Origin: Acetobacteraceae bacterium
Lineage (GTDB): Bacteria; Pseudomonadota; Alphaproteobacteria; Acetobacterales; Acetobacteraceae
Direction of reading: 5' to 3'
NCBI GenBank assembly: GCA_027482245.1
Contig: JAIXWG010000038.1
Location: 1-64,000 of the forward strand
DNA length: 64,000 bases
Shown in pieces: positions 1-8,738 of this stretch. A program made the translations under genes and the position numbers. The notes beneath the pieces are model-generated. The model saw nothing but the letters and a program-made list of their open reading frames with translations. It was not told the origin of the DNA and did not search any database. Numbering within the stretch: the stretch's first letter is position 1; every line of letters starts with the position of its first letter.

Positions 1-1335
1 CCGACGCCGACCCCGGTAACCGACCTGACGCTGGTGGGCACGGTGGGCGATGACAGCCTGGCGGGCGGCGCGGGGGCGGACACGATCAGCGGCGGCGCCG
101 GCGCGGACGACCTGCAGGGTGGCGCGGGCAATGACCGGATGGAGGGCGGCACGGGCGATGACGGGCTGACGCTCGGCAGCGGCGCCGATGTGGTGGTCTT
201 CACCAAGGGCGATGGCCATGACTGGGTGGTGGACTTCACGCCCGGCACGGACAAGCTGGAACTGCACGGCTTCACCGCCGCGCAGGTCACCACCCAGGCC
301 GCCAGCTACTGGGGCATGGCCGGGCTCGATGTGCTGCTGCCGAACGGGGAGAAGCTGTTCCTGCAGGGCGTCACGGCGCTCGGCGCCAGCGACCTGGTGC
401 TGAAGGATGTGCCGGTGGCGACGCCCTCGGGCCTGGTGCTGGTGGGCACGGCGGGCAACGACACGCTGAAGGGGGGTTCGCTGGCGGACAACCTCTCCGG
501 CGGCGCGGGCAACGACAATCTGCAGGGCAGCGGCGGCCACGACACGCTTTCCGGCGGCGCGGGGGACGACGTTCTCTATGGCGGCGCGGGCAATGACGTG
601 CTGCTGGGCGGCGACGGCGCCGACCAGCTGCGCGGCCAGGCGGGCGACGACGTCATCACCACCGGCGCGGGGGCGGACCGCGTCTATGTCGGCCTCGGCG
701 AGGGCCATGACCGCGTGACCGACTTCACGGTCGGCGTGGACAAGGTGCTGCTGACCAGCCTCACGACGGCGGATGTCACGGCGAAGCTGGCGGTGGTGTC
801 GGGCGTCTCCGGGCTGATGCTGTCGCTGACGGATGGGACGTCGCTGTTCCTGGAAGGGGTGGGCGCGGCGACGCCGAAGCAGCTCGGCCTGACGGGCAGC
901 TTCGCGGCGGGGAGTGTGGTGCCGGTGGCGCTGCCGGCGACGACGGCGACGGTGACGGGGACGGCGGGGGATGACTGGCTGAAGGGCGGCACTGCGGCGG
1001 ACTACCTGCAGGGTGGCGCGGGGTCGGACGACCTGCAGGGCCTCGGCGGCAATGACGTGCTGCGCGGCGGACTTGGCGATGACGGGCTGACGGGCGGGGC
1101 GGGGTCGGACATCTTCGTCTTCGCGAAGGGCGACGGGCATGACTGGGTGGTGGATTTCACCCGCGGCACGGACAAGCTGTGGCTGGAAGGCTATGGGGCG
1201 TCTGACGTGACGCAGGCCGTCGAGACGCGCTGGGGCATGGCGGGGCTGGCCGTGCATCTCGGCACGGGTGGCGAGGAGATGTTCCTCCAGGGCGTCACCA
1301 CCACCCTGACCGCCACGGATATGGTGTTCGCGTAA
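1..1335 (+). CDS. RTX (haemolysin-type Ca-binding repeat) protein, 3' part only
   Basis: The reading frame is open to the window edge, so this is the C-terminal 444 residues of a longer protein. It consists of three consecutive modules of about 140 residues. Each begins with RTX nonapeptide repeats (GGxGxDxLxG type, e.g. GGAGADTISGGAGADDL) and ends in a beta domain with motifs such as GDGHDWVVDFT and a LFLQGV segment. Modules 1 and 3 are close copies and module 2 is more diverged. RTX repeats bind calcium and fold outside the cell; the family is normally secreted by a type I system through an uncleaved C-terminal signal. The C-terminus ends in hydrophobic residues (TATDMVFA), as is common for such signals. 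A GTG at base 34 could act as a start but lies inside the repeat pattern and is unlikely. No transporter gene is in the window, and the enzymatic or adhesive N-terminal part is unseen. Confidence 0.85.
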   Translation, partial: PTPTPVTDLTLVGTVGDDSLAGGAGADTISGGAGADDLQGGAGNDRMEGGTGDDGLTLGSGADVVVFTKGDGHDWVVDFTPGTDKLELHGFTAAQVTTQAASYWGMAGLDVLLPNGEKLFLQGVTALGASDLVLKDVPVATPSGLVLVGTAGNDTLKGGSLADNLSGGAGNDNLQGSGGHDTLSGGAGDDVLYGGAGNDVLLGGDGADQLRGQAGDDVITTGAGADRVYVGLGEGHDRVTDFTVGVDKVLLTSLTTADVTAKLAVVSGVSGLMLSLTDGTSLFLEGVGAATPKQLGLTGSFAAGSVVPVALPATTATVTGTAGDDWLKGGTAADYLQGGAGSDDLQGLGGNDVLRGGLGDDGLTGGAGSDIFVFAKGDGHDWVVDFTRGTDKLWLEGYGASDVTQAVETRWGMAGLAVHLGTGGEEMFLQGVTTTLTATDMVFA

Positions 1336-1369
1336 GCCGTCAGCGGCCGGGCGGAAGCGCCTGAAAAAC

Positions 1370-1401
1370 CGGGCCGGGGCCCTTCCGGGGGCCTCGGCCC
1401 G
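1370..1401 (+). terminator. Stem-loop after the RTX gene
   Basis: Outer arms cgggcc and ggcccg, with further GC pairing inside and a short TTCC loop, lie 35 bases after the RTX stop. There is no T-tract. It is a likely transcription end of the GC-rich type, but imperfect. Confidence 0.4.
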
Positions 1402-1472
1402 GGCGAAGACGCGGCGGGCCGATGCCACTGCCGGGGTTGCCAAGGGCGCCGATCCGAGTCTTTGGTGGGGGC

Positions 1473-1877
1473 ATGACGACATCGATCCTCGGGTTCCGGC
1501 TCCTGCCGGCGGCCCTGGCCCTCGCATGTCTCGTCCCCCTCAACGCCCAGGCCTTCGAGCCTCAGCGCGGGGACGCGGCGGTTTATTCAACGCGCTTCCA
1601 TGGCCGGCCGATGGCCAATGGCGCCCGATTCGATACCCAGGCCCCCACGGCCGCGCATCTGCACCTGCCTCTCGGCACCCGCGCCCAGGTCACCAACCTG
1701 CGCACGGGGGCGACGACGACCGTGACCATCACCGACCGGGGGCCGCATACCCGCGGCCGGATCATCGACCTGTCGCCCCGCGCGGCGCGGGAGATCGGCT
1801 TCCAGACCGGCGTGGTGCCGGTGGAGATCCGGCCCCTGGCCGGCGCAGCGGGCAATACGCGGGTCGCGCAGCGCTGA
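1473..1877 (+). CDS. RlpA-like double-psi beta-barrel protein, exported
   Basis: A 134-residue protein with a signal peptide (MTTSILGF...NAQA) and then a single RlpA-type double-psi beta-barrel domain. The domain shows [22 protein letters not shown], the [16 protein letters not shown] core and [16 protein letters not shown]. RlpA proteins bind or cleave denuded peptidoglycan glycan strands at the septum or envelope. The ITDRGP segment carries the Asp-Arg expected of the active groove. No SPOR domain and no lipobox Cys are seen, so this is a minimal secreted member. An in-frame ATG at 1422 would add 17 residues before the signal peptide; 1473 is preferred because a G-rich Shine-Dalgarno (ggtggggg) precedes it. 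Confidence 0.8.
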   Translation: MTTSILGFRLLPAALALACLVPLNAQAFEPQRGDAAVYSTRFHGRPMANGARFDTQAPTAAHLHLPLGTRAQVTNLRTGATTTVTITDRGPHTRGRIIDLSPRAAREIGFQTGVVPVEIRPLAGAAGNTRVAQR

Positions 1878-1932
1878 CAGGGGTGGCGGGACCTCCCCGC
1901 CCCGCGGCGCCCATGCTAGGCCCCTGGTCACC

Positions 1933-3066
1933 ATGCAGGCCGCCCCCACCGCCCCCGATCTCCGCGCCGCGCGTCGCGTCGTGGTCAAGATCGGCTCCGC
2001 CCTTGTCGTCGATGATCGCACGGCCGCGCCGCGCGCCGCCTGGCTCGCGGGTGTCGCGCAGGATGTGGCGGCGATGCGGGCAAGGGGCGTGGAGGTCATC
2101 CTCGTCTCCTCCGGCGCCATCGCGCTGGCGCGGCGCGCGCTGGGCCTGACGCGGAAGAAGCTGCGGCTGGAGGAGAAGCAGGCCGCGGCCGCGGTCGGGC
2201 AGATTCGCCTGGCCGGCGCCTGGGCGGAGGCGCTGTCCGCCGTCGGGCTGAATGCCGCCCAGCTCCTTCTCACGCTGGAGGACAGCGAGGACCGGCGCCG
2301 CTACCTGAACGCCCGCGCGACGCTCGGCACGCTGCTGGCGCTGGGCTGCATCCCCGTGATCAACGAGAACGACACGGTGGCGACGGCGGAGATCCGCTTC
2401 GGCGACAATGACCGGCTGGCCGCCCGCGTGGCGGAGATGGTGGAGGCCGATGCGCTGGTGCTGCTGTCGGACATCGACGGCCTCTACACCGCCGACCCGC
2501 GCACCAACCCCGATGCCGCCCACCTGCCCGTGGTGCCCCACATCACGGAGGAGATCATGGCGATGGGGGGGGAGCCGCCGCCCGGCTACTCCTCCGGCGG
2601 CATGCGCACCAAGCTGATCGCGGCAAAGATCGCGACCGGCGCGGGCTGCGCCATGGCGATCGCGCTGGGCAAGCAGGACCGGCCGCTGTCCGCCATGGAG
2701 CAGGGGGCGCGCTGCACCTGGTTCCTGGCGGAAGGGGAGGGGCGTTCCGCCCGCAAGCGCTGGATCGCGGGCAGCCTGGCGCCGCTCGGCGTGCTGGTGG
2801 TGGATGCGGGGGCCGCGCGGGCGCTGGCGCGGGGGTCGTCCCTGCTGCCGGCCGGCGTGCGGGCGGTGGAGGGGAGCTTCGGCCGCGGCGATCCCGTCTC
2901 CGTCCGCGACGAGGCGGGGCATGAGCTGGCCCGCGGCCTGTCAGCCTATGACGTCGATGCCGCGAAGCTGATCGCCGGCCACCGCAGCGAGGATCTCGAG
3001 AAAATCCTCGGCTGGCGTGGCCGCGACGAGATCATCCACCGGGACGATCTGGTGGTGCTGGCGTAG
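1933..3066 (+). CDS. proB: Glutamate 5-kinase
   Basis: Cytoplasmic enzyme that phosphorylates L-glutamate with ATP, the first step of proline synthesis. The 377 residues have the usual order: an amino-acid kinase domain ([10 protein letters not shown] near residue 20, [13 protein letters not shown] near 60, [19 protein letters not shown] near 140, [13 protein letters not shown] near 180) and a C-terminal PUA domain (about 280-370). Length is normal. The partner proA lies 4.3 kb downstream rather than adjacent. The last 35 bases overlap the convergent ohrR gene. Confidence 0.96.
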   Translation: MQAAPTAPDLRAARRVVVKIGSALVVDDRTAAPRAAWLAGVAQDVAAMRARGVEVILVSSGAIALARRALGLTRKKLRLEEKQAAAAVGQIRLAGAWAEALSAVGLNAAQLLLTLEDSEDRRRYLNARATLGTLLALGCIPVINENDTVATAEIRFGDNDRLAARVAEMVEADALVLLSDIDGLYTADPRTNPDAAHLPVVPHITEEIMAMGGEPPPGYSSGGMRTKLIAAKIATGAGCAMAIALGKQDRPLSAMEQGARCTWFLAEGEGRSARKRWIAGSLAPLGVLVVDAGAARALARGSSLLPAGVRAVEGSFGRGDPVSVRDEAGHELARGLSAYDVDAAKLIAGHRSEDLEKILGWRGRDEIIHRDDLVVLA

Positions 3067-3493
3067 CGCGCAGCTGCTCCGCCAGGCGGAGCAGCGCATC
3101 CCGCAGCGCGCCCGCATCCTCCCCGATCCGGCAGGCGAGCGCCGGGAAGATGGCAGCGGCCTCGGCCTCCATCGCGCGGCCGGCCGGGGTCAGGGCGATC
3201 CGCACCTGGCGTTCATCCGCCGCATCGCGCGCGCGCCGGACCAGGCCGGCGGCCTCCATGCGCTTCAGCAGCGGCGTCAGCGTGCCGGAATCGAGGCCGA
3301 GGCGGGCGCCGATTTCCTTCACCGCCAGGCCATCGGCCTCCCACAGCAGCAGCATCACCAGGTACTGCGGATAGGTGAGGCCGAGCGGCTCCAGCAGGGG
3401 GCGATAGGCCGCGGTGAAGGCGTGGTTCGCCTGGTAGACGGCGAAGCAGAGGTTCTCCTCCAGCCGCCGGCAACGCGTGGGGTCGGTCATCAC
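3032..3493 (-). CDS. ohrR: OhrR-type MarR repressor, organic peroxide sensor
   Basis: A 153-residue winged-helix MarR-family regulator. The N-terminal [10 protein letters not shown] segment places a Cys at residue 16, matching the redox-sensing Cys of OhrR; its oxidation by organic hydroperoxides releases DNA. The DNA-binding region ([22 protein letters not shown], about 58-80) and wing ([14 protein letters not shown]) are typical. It is divergent from ohr with a 94-base spacer containing a palindrome, the usual ohrR/ohr arrangement, so it most likely represses both genes. Its 3' end overlaps the end of proB. Confidence 0.9.
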   Translation of the reverse strand: MMTDPTRCRRLEENLCFAVYQANHAFTAAYRPLLEPLGLTYPQYLVMLLLWEADGLAVKEIGARLGLDSGTLTPLLKRMEAAGLVRRARDAADERQVRIALTPAGRAMEAEAAAIFPALACRIGEDAGALRDALLRLAEQLRATPAPPDRPGG

Positions 3494-3537
3494 GACTTCT
3501 CTAGCATCCGGGGTGGGCTGCGTCCAATTCTACTGTG

Positions 3538-3552
3538 CCCAATCAAATTGGG
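3538..3552. promoter_or_regulatory. Probable OhrR operator
   Basis: A perfect inverted repeat CCCAAT-CAA-ATTGGG lies in the ohrR/ohr spacer. The AT-rich AATNNNATT core resembles known OhrR sites, and the location between the divergent starts fits dual repression. The assignment rests on position and symmetry. Confidence 0.65.
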
Positions 3553-3587
3553 CGCTACTGTTCTGGTGTCAGCAGAGGAGAGGCGCC

Positions 3588-4013
3588 ATGCCCGTCGACG
3601 TGAAGTACCGCACTGAAGCCACCGCCACCGGTGGCCGCGATGGCCGTTCGCGCACCGCCGATGGCGCGCTGGACGTGACGCTGGCGACGCCGAAGGAACT
3701 CGGCGGCGCGGGCGGGCCGGGGAACAACCCGGAACAACTCTTCGCCGCGGGCTATGCCGCCTGCTTCCTGGGCGCGATGAAGTTCGTGGCCGCGCAGGAC
3801 CGCCGGAAGGTGCCGGATGATGCGACGGTGACGGCGCAGGTCGGCATCGGGCCCCGCAGCGAAGGCGGCTTCGGCATCACCGCCGCCCTGACCGTCAGGC
3901 TGCCGGGGTGGGAGCGCGCGGAGGCGGAGGCGCTGGTCGCGAAGGCGCACCAGGTGTGCCCCTATTCCAACGCCACGCGCGGCAACGTGGATGTCGGCCT
4001 GACGGTCGGCTGA
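3588..4013 (+). CDS. ohr: Organic hydroperoxide resistance protein Ohr
   Basis: A 141-residue OsmC/Ohr-fold thiol peroxidase that reduces organic hydroperoxides. Both catalytic cysteines are present: Cys59 in [12 protein letters not shown] and Cys124 in [13 protein letters not shown]. The start at 3588 follows a strong Shine-Dalgarno (gaggagagg); an upstream in-frame start at 3477 would run through the operator and is rejected. Divergent ohrR and the operator at 3538 indicate peroxide-induced expression. Confidence 0.95.
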   Translation: MPVDVKYRTEATATGGRDGRSRTADGALDVTLATPKELGGAGGPGNNPEQLFAAGYAACFLGAMKFVAAQDRRKVPDDATVTAQVGIGPRSEGGFGITAALTVRLPGWERAEAEALVAKAHQVCPYSNATRGNVDVGLTVG

Positions 4014-4023
4014 CTTCATCCCG

Positions 4024-4055
4024 TTGGTTGCCTCCCCTACAAGGGAGGCAACCAA
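4024..4055 (+). terminator. Stem-loop between ohr and the next gene
   Basis: Perfect 13-base arms (ttggttgcctccc and gggaggcaaccaa) around a ctacaa loop, 10 bases after the ohr stop. It is probably the ohr terminator. No T-tract follows, and the next gene starts 14 bases beyond. Confidence 0.6.
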
Positions 4056-4069
4056 GGGAGTGAACGACC

Positions 4070-5041
4070 ATGCCGCGCGTGACGCGCCGTGCCCTGCTTG
4101 CTGCCACCAGCCTGCCGCTCGTGGCGCCCGCCCTGGCGCAGGAGGGGTTTCCGAACCGCCCCATCCGCATCGTCGTCGGCTTCACGCCGGGCGGCGCGAC
4201 GGACATCGCGGTGCGCGCCTTCGGGCCCCGCATGGGGGAGATCCTCGGCCAGCCCATCGTGGTGGAGAACCGGCCGGGCGCGGGCGGCAACATCGCCATG
4301 GAGGCGGTGGCGCGCGCGCCTGCGGATGGGCACACGCTGCTGCTCGGCACCATCGGCACGCTGGTGATCAACCCGATGGTCATGCGCATGCCGGTGGATC
4401 CGCTGCGCGACCTGATGCCGGTCTCGATCGCCGTCGACCTGTTCAACATCCTCGTCGTGCCGACGGACCGGCCCTGGCGCGGTGTCGCGGACCTCGTCGC
4501 CGCGGCGAAGGCGGCGCCCGGCACGCTGTCCTGGGGCCATAGCGGCATCGGGGGTTCGCCGCATCTCTCGGGGCTGATGCTGGATCGCCTGGCGGGGATC
4601 GAGACGATCGGCGTGTCCTATCGCGGCGGCGCGCAGGTGGCGACCGACCTGCTGTCGGGCCGCATCGACTATTCCTTCGCGACGGCGCCATCCGTGATGC
4701 AGCAGGTGGAGACGGGACGGTTGCGCGCGCTCGCCGTGCCGACGGCGCAGCGGTCCCGCCTGCTGCCGCAGGTGCCGACGGTGGCGGAAGGCGGCGTGCC
4801 GGGCTTCGATGTCGCGTCCTGGTACGCCATCACCGCGCCGCGCGGCACGCCGGAGCCGATCGTCAACCGGCTGTCGGAGGCGATGCGCCAGGCGCTGGCT
4901 GACGCGGAGGTGACCGCGACGCTGAACCGCAACGGGCTGGAGCCGATGCCGACGACGCCCGCGCAATTCGCCGCGGCGTGGGAGGCGGAGCGCGTGAAGT
5001 GGGAGCCGATCATCCGGTCCGGCAACATCCGGATCGAATAG
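4070..5041 (+). CDS. Bug/TctC-family periplasmic solute-binding protein
   Basis: A 323-residue member of the tripartite tricarboxylate transporter receptor family. It has a signal peptide with an Arg-Arg pair (MPRVTRRALLAATSLP...ALAQ), then FPNRPIRIVVGFTPGGATD, VENRPGAGGNIA and GVSYRGGAQ, all standard Bug landmarks. These proteins usually bind carboxylates for TctAB permeases. No tctA or tctB is present here, so it is an orphan receptor whose ligand cannot be read from sequence. It sits between ohr and another binding-protein gene, separating proB from proA. Confidence 0.92.
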   Translation: MPRVTRRALLAATSLPLVAPALAQEGFPNRPIRIVVGFTPGGATDIAVRAFGPRMGEILGQPIVVENRPGAGGNIAMEAVARAPADGHTLLLGTIGTLVINPMVMRMPVDPLRDLMPVSIAVDLFNILVVPTDRPWRGVADLVAAAKAAPGTLSWGHSGIGGSPHLSGLMLDRLAGIETIGVSYRGGAQVATDLLSGRIDYSFATAPSVMQQVETGRLRALAVPTAQRSRLLPQVPTVAEGGVPGFDVASWYAITAPRGTPEPIVNRLSEAMRQALADAEVTATLNRNGLEPMPTTPAQFAAAWEAERVKWEPIIRSGNIRIE

Positions 5042-5105
5042 GCAGATCGCCTTGCGTGGCATGGCGCATGGCGCGACCATCGTGCGCCTGGACGGGAGAA
5101 TGCCG

Positions 5106-6605
5106 ATGCGCCCACTTCACCTCGCCGCCGCGTTGTCGCTGCTGGCAGCGCCCGCCTTGGCGCAGACCACGCTGCGCATCGGCATCGGCGCCGACCCGAA
5201 TGTGCTGGACCCCGCGCAGAGCGGCAGCTTCGTGGAGCGCGTGGTCTTCTCCGCGCTCTGCGACAAGCTCGTCGATGTCGCGCCCGATCTCTCCTTCCGC
5301 GCGGAACTCGCCACCGCCTGGGAATGGTCCGCCGATGGCATGGCGCTGACGCTGACGCTGCGCGACGGCGCGCGCTTCCATGATGGCAGCGTCATCGATG
5401 CCGCGGCGGTGAAGGCCAACCTCGACCGCTACCGCACCGCGCGCGAAAGCCGGCGCCGCACGGAACTGCGCCAGGTGAGCGAGGTGGTCGTGGTCGATCC
5501 GCGCACCGTGCGGCTCGTGCTCAGCGAACCCTTCGCGCCGCTGCTCTCCGTGCTGTCGGATCGTGCGGGGATGATGCTGGCGCCCTCCGTCCTCCCCCTG
5601 GCGGAGCGCATCGGCGAAAACCCCGTCTGCTCCGGCCCCTATCGCCTGACGCGCCGCGTGGCGCAGGACCGGATCGAGATGGAAAAGCATGCGGGGCACT
5701 GGAATGCCGCGAACATGCATGCCGATCGCCTGGTGTTCCTGCCGGTCCCCGACAACAACGTCCGGCTGCTGAACCTGCGCGGCGGGCAGCTCGACCTGAT
5801 CGAGCGCGTGGCGCCGTCCGACCTGCCGGCGGCGGAGCGCGACCGGCGCATCCGCGTGGTCGCGGGGCCGTCGATCGCCTACCAGACCATCAGCTTCAAC
5901 ATCGCCGGCGGGCCGCTGGCGCAGCGGCCGATGGGCAGTGATCCGCGCGTGCGGGAGGCCTTCGAGCTCAGCATCGACCGCGCCATCATCAACCAGGTCG
6001 CGATGGAAGGGCGCTTCACGCCGAACAACCAGCCGGAAGCGCCCGGCACGCCCTACCACTTCGCGGATATGGCACCGCCCGCGCGCGATCCCGCCCGCGC
6101 CCGCGCCCTGCTGCGCGCGGCGGGGCATGACCGCGTGGCCTTCACGCTGAAGGTCGCGAACCAGCCGATGGAGACGCAGATCGCGACCATCATCCAGTCC
6201 ATGGCGGCGGAAGGCGGCTTCGACGTGCGGATCGAAACCCTCGAGGCCAGCACGATGGTCGCGAGCACGGTGCGCGGCGACTACGAGGCCGCGATGGCGA
6301 TCTGGTCCGGCCGCCCCGATCCCGACGGGAACATCAGCTTCTGGCTGGCCTCCGACGGTTTCCTCAACTGGGGGAAATACGCCAACCCGCGGCTCGACAC
6401 GCTGTTCGCGCAGGCCCGCGCGGTCACAGCGACCCCACAACGCCAGGCGCTGTACCGCGAGGCCGCGACGATCTGGATGGCGGAACGGCCGCACATGATG
6501 CTGTTCCACTACCGCTGGTTCTGGGCGATGCGCGCGGGCGTCGAAGGGTTCGAACCCAGCCCGGACGGGATCATCCGGCTGGCGGGGCTGCGGCTGCCGC
6601 GGTAG
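5106..6605 (+). CDS. ABC-type peptide/nickel-family solute-binding protein (SBP family 5)
   Basis: A 499-residue periplasmic binding protein with a signal peptide ([19 protein letters not shown]). The family-5 core includes LRIGIGADPNVLDPA, FSALCDKLVDVAPD, NPVCSGPYRLTR, a SIDRAIINQVAMEG segment and a final WAMRAGVEGFEPSPDG. Family members bind oligopeptides, opines, nickel or glutathione and work with two permeases and two ATPases. None of those is nearby, so the partner and ligand are unknown. The start at 5106 is chosen because a gggag Shine-Dalgarno is 8 bases upstream; ATG 5100 would be too close to it. Confidence 0.9.
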   Translation: MRPLHLAAALSLLAAPALAQTTLRIGIGADPNVLDPAQSGSFVERVVFSALCDKLVDVAPDLSFRAELATAWEWSADGMALTLTLRDGARFHDGSVIDAAAVKANLDRYRTARESRRRTELRQVSEVVVVDPRTVRLVLSEPFAPLLSVLSDRAGMMLAPSVLPLAERIGENPVCSGPYRLTRRVAQDRIEMEKHAGHWNAANMHADRLVFLPVPDNNVRLLNLRGGQLDLIERVAPSDLPAAERDRRIRVVAGPSIAYQTISFNIAGGPLAQRPMGSDPRVREAFELSIDRAIINQVAMEGRFTPNNQPEAPGTPYHFADMAPPARDPARARALLRAAGHDRVAFTLKVANQPMETQIATIIQSMAAEGGFDVRIETLEASTMVASTVRGDYEAAMAIWSGRPDPDGNISFWLASDGFLNWGKYANPRLDTLFAQARAVTATPQRQALYREAATIWMAERPHMMLFHYRWFWAMRAGVEGFEPSPDGIIRLAGLRLPR

Positions 6606-6609
6606 CGTT

Positions 6610-6809
6610 CTGGGGAAGAGGACGCTGTCCTCTTCCCCAGACCCCATCACCTGCCAAGGGCCAGCGGGCCCTTGGAACCCATGAGATACAACGACGAAGG
6701 GGGAGGGGGCTTCGGCCCCCTCCCCCTTCGTCGTTATGCCCGCGGTCCAGGGTCCCGTTGGACCCTGGCGGGGGAGAGGTCTGGAGAGGGGCGAGCAGCC
6801 CCTCTCCAG
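6610..6809. repeat. Array of five stem-loops between convergent genes
   Basis: Five perfect hairpins follow one another: 6610-6640 (14-base arms, loop gct), 6654-6675 (9-base arms, loop agcg), 6690-6735 (21-base arms, loop ttcg), 6747-6768 (arms ccagggtcc/ggaccctgg, loop cgtt) and 6781-6809 (12-base arms). The spacer lies between the SBP gene and a convergent small gene, so some stems probably end transcription from both sides. The fourth stem recurs at 24711-24732. Confidence 0.75.
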
Positions 6810-6821
6810 TGACCGCCCGCG

Positions 6822-7178
6822 TTAGCCACGCGCGCCGAAGGCCTGCAGCCGCGTCGTGTAGGCGTTGCCCGTCGCCGGCACCCACGCCGCGTCCGAGTTC
6901 TCGCCCGTGCTGGTCTGCACCGGCACCTGGCCGGCGCGCGGGGCCTGCGCGAAGTTCTGGTCGAAGTAGGTCACGCGGCCCGAGCCGCGGCTGTCGTACT
7001 GCACGGCCACGCGGCCGCCGCCGACGACGTTGCTGCTGCCCGCGGGGCCGTATTCGACCGAGGAGTTCTCGCCGGTGCCGACGCTGCGGGGGTAGGACAC
7101 GTCCTGCGCCAGCACGGGGGAGGCGGCGACGAGGCCGGCGGCGAAGGCGGCGGCGGCGATGCGGTTGACGATGCTCAT
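6822..7178 (-). CDS. Small secreted protein of unknown function
   Basis: A 118-residue protein with a clear signal peptide (MSIVNRIAAAAFAAGLVAASPVLA) and a mature part of about 93 residues rich in Gly, Ser, Asn and Tyr. It contains two GENS motifs (GTGENSSVEYG and STGENSDAAW) and a central GGGRVAVQYDSRGSGRVTYFD stretch. There are no cysteines and no membrane segment in the mature part. No family is recognised. The start is supported by a purine-rich ggaagag upstream. It is monocistronic and divergent from proA. Confidence 0.75.
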   Translation of the reverse strand: MSIVNRIAAAAFAAGLVAASPVLAQDVSYPRSVGTGENSSVEYGPAGSSNVVGGGRVAVQYDSRGSGRVTYFDQNFAQAPRAGQVPVQTSTGENSDAAWVPATGNAYTTRLQAFGARG

Positions 7179-7390
7179 GATACTCTTCCTTATTCTCTAG
7201 CGACGAAGCGGGGCGGATCGATGGGTCCGTCATCCAGGGCTTCGTTGTTGAGCCCAAGATGGTTCCGGCGCGTCGTTCACGCCAATCGCGCCTGCGCATC
7301 GCCACCATTCGCATCCCTGATGGCACGCTTCCGTGCGCTTCCCTTGCAGGGGGCGGAGGCGCTATCCATGCGCGCGGAGGACCACCCCGC

Positions 7391-8656
7391 ATGAACGCGA
7401 TCGCCGACGACGTTGCCCAGCTGCTCGATACCGCCGCCCGCGCTGCGCGCGAGGCTTCGGCCGTGCTGGCGACCGCGCCGCGACCGCAGCGGGATGCGGC
7501 GCTGATGGCGGCGGCGGCGGCGCTGCGGGCGCGGGCCGATGTGGTGATCGCCGCCAATGCCGCCGATGTCGAGGGTGCGCCGGGGCTTTCCGCCGCGTTC
7601 CGCGACCGGCTGCTGTTGAACCCGGCGCGCGTCGAGGCGATGGCCCGCGCGGTGGAGGAGGTGGCGACGCTGCCCGATCCCGTCGGCCGCGTGCTGGCGG
7701 AATGGACGCGGCCGAACGGCCTGGTGATCAAGCGCGTGACGCAGCCGCTCGGCGTCATCGGCATGATCTATGAAAGCCGGCCGAATGTCGGCGCGGATGC
7801 CGCGGCGCTCTGCCTGAAGGCGGGCAGCGCGGTGATCCTGCGCGGCGGCAGCGAAAGCACGCGCAGCGCCGCGGCCATCCATGGCTGCATGGCGGAAGGG
7901 TTGCGCGCGGCGGGGCTGCCGGAGGCCGCGGTGCAGATCGCGCCGACATCGGACCGCGCCTTCGTCGCGGCGATGCTGCGCGCGGCGGGTCTCATCGACC
8001 TCATCATCCCGCGCGGCGGCAAGGGGCTGGTGACGCGCGTGCAGCAGGAAGCGCGCGTGCCGGTGCTGGCGCATGCGGAGGGGCTCTGCCACACCTACAT
8101 CCACGAGGCCGCCGATCCCGCCATGGCGCGGACGATCCTGGCCAATGCGAAGATGCGCCGCACCGGTGTGTGTGGCGCGACGGAGACGCTGCTGATCGAC
8201 GCCGCCATCGCGCCGTCCCTGCTGCCGCTGCTGGTCGCCGATCTTCGTGCGCTGGGCTGCGATTTCCGCGCCGATGACCGCGCGCGTGCGATCGTGCCGG
8301 ACCTCGCCCCGGCGACGGAGGAGGATTTCCGCACGGAATGGCTGGATGCGATCCTGTCGGTGAAGGTGGTGGAGGGCGTGGACCAGGCGCTGGACCACAT
8401 CCGCCGCTTCGGCAGCGAGCATACGGAGGCGATCGTCACGCAGGATGACGGCGTGGCCACGCATTTCCTGAACAACCTCGCCTCCGCCGTCGGCATGTGG
8501 AATGCGTCGACGCAGTTCTGCGACGGCGGCGAATTCGGCTTCGGCGCGGAGATCGGGATCGCCACCGGCCGGCTGCATGCGCGCGGGCCCGTGGGGCCGG
8601 AGCAGCTCTGCACCTGGCGCTACCAGGTGATCGGCAGCGGCCAGACGCGACCGTAA
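7391..8656 (+). CDS. proA: Gamma-glutamyl phosphate reductase
   Basis: Reduces gamma-glutamyl phosphate to the semialdehyde with NADPH, the second step of proline synthesis. The 421 residues carry the family landmarks: PLGVIGMIYESRPNV (about 119), LKAGSAVILRGGSE (about 142), DLIIPRGGKGLV (about 203) and the catalytic Cys261 in RRTGVCGATETLL. The start at 7391 gives the normal length; a frame open from 7259 is ignored because its extra 44 residues do not resemble the family. In many relatives proA directly follows proB. Confidence 0.95.
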   Translation: MNAIADDVAQLLDTAARAAREASAVLATAPRPQRDAALMAAAAALRARADVVIAANAADVEGAPGLSAAFRDRLLLNPARVEAMARAVEEVATLPDPVGRVLAEWTRPNGLVIKRVTQPLGVIGMIYESRPNVGADAAALCLKAGSAVILRGGSESTRSAAAIHGCMAEGLRAAGLPEAAVQIAPTSDRAFVAAMLRAAGLIDLIIPRGGKGLVTRVQQEARVPVLAHAEGLCHTYIHEAADPAMARTILANAKMRRTGVCGATETLLIDAAIAPSLLPLLVADLRALGCDFRADDRARAIVPDLAPATEEDFRTEWLDAILSVKVVEGVDQALDHIRRFGSEHTEAIVTQDDGVATHFLNNLASAVGMWNASTQFCDGGEFGFGAEIGIATGRLHARGPVGPEQLCTWRYQVIGSGQTRP

Positions 8657-8662
8657 CGGGGG

Positions 8663-8679
8663 CGACAGTCTCGCTGTCG
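8663..8679 (+). terminator. Short stem-loop after proA
   Basis: Six-base arms cgacag and ctgtcg around tctcg, 6 bases past the proA stop. A weak terminator candidate with no T-tract. Confidence 0.3.
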
Positions 8680-8703
8680 ATCAGAACCCTGCGGGCGCCA
8701 CGG

Positions 8704-8734
8704 TCTTCTTCCCCCTGACCCCAAGGGAAGAAGA
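8704..8734 (+). promoter_or_regulatory. Hairpin covering the Shine-Dalgarno of the SDR gene
   Basis: Ten-base arms tcttcttccc and gggaagaaga pair around an 11-base loop. The 3' arm contains the only plausible ribosome-binding site of the gene starting at 8739, so folding could limit translation. Confidence 0.4.
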
Positions 8735-8738
8735 TCGC

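Noticed and set aside
6540..6560. gggttcgaaccc motif resembling a tRNA T-arm
   Set aside because: It lies inside the binding-protein coding sequence (EGFEPS) and no acceptor, D or anticodon stems are found around it.
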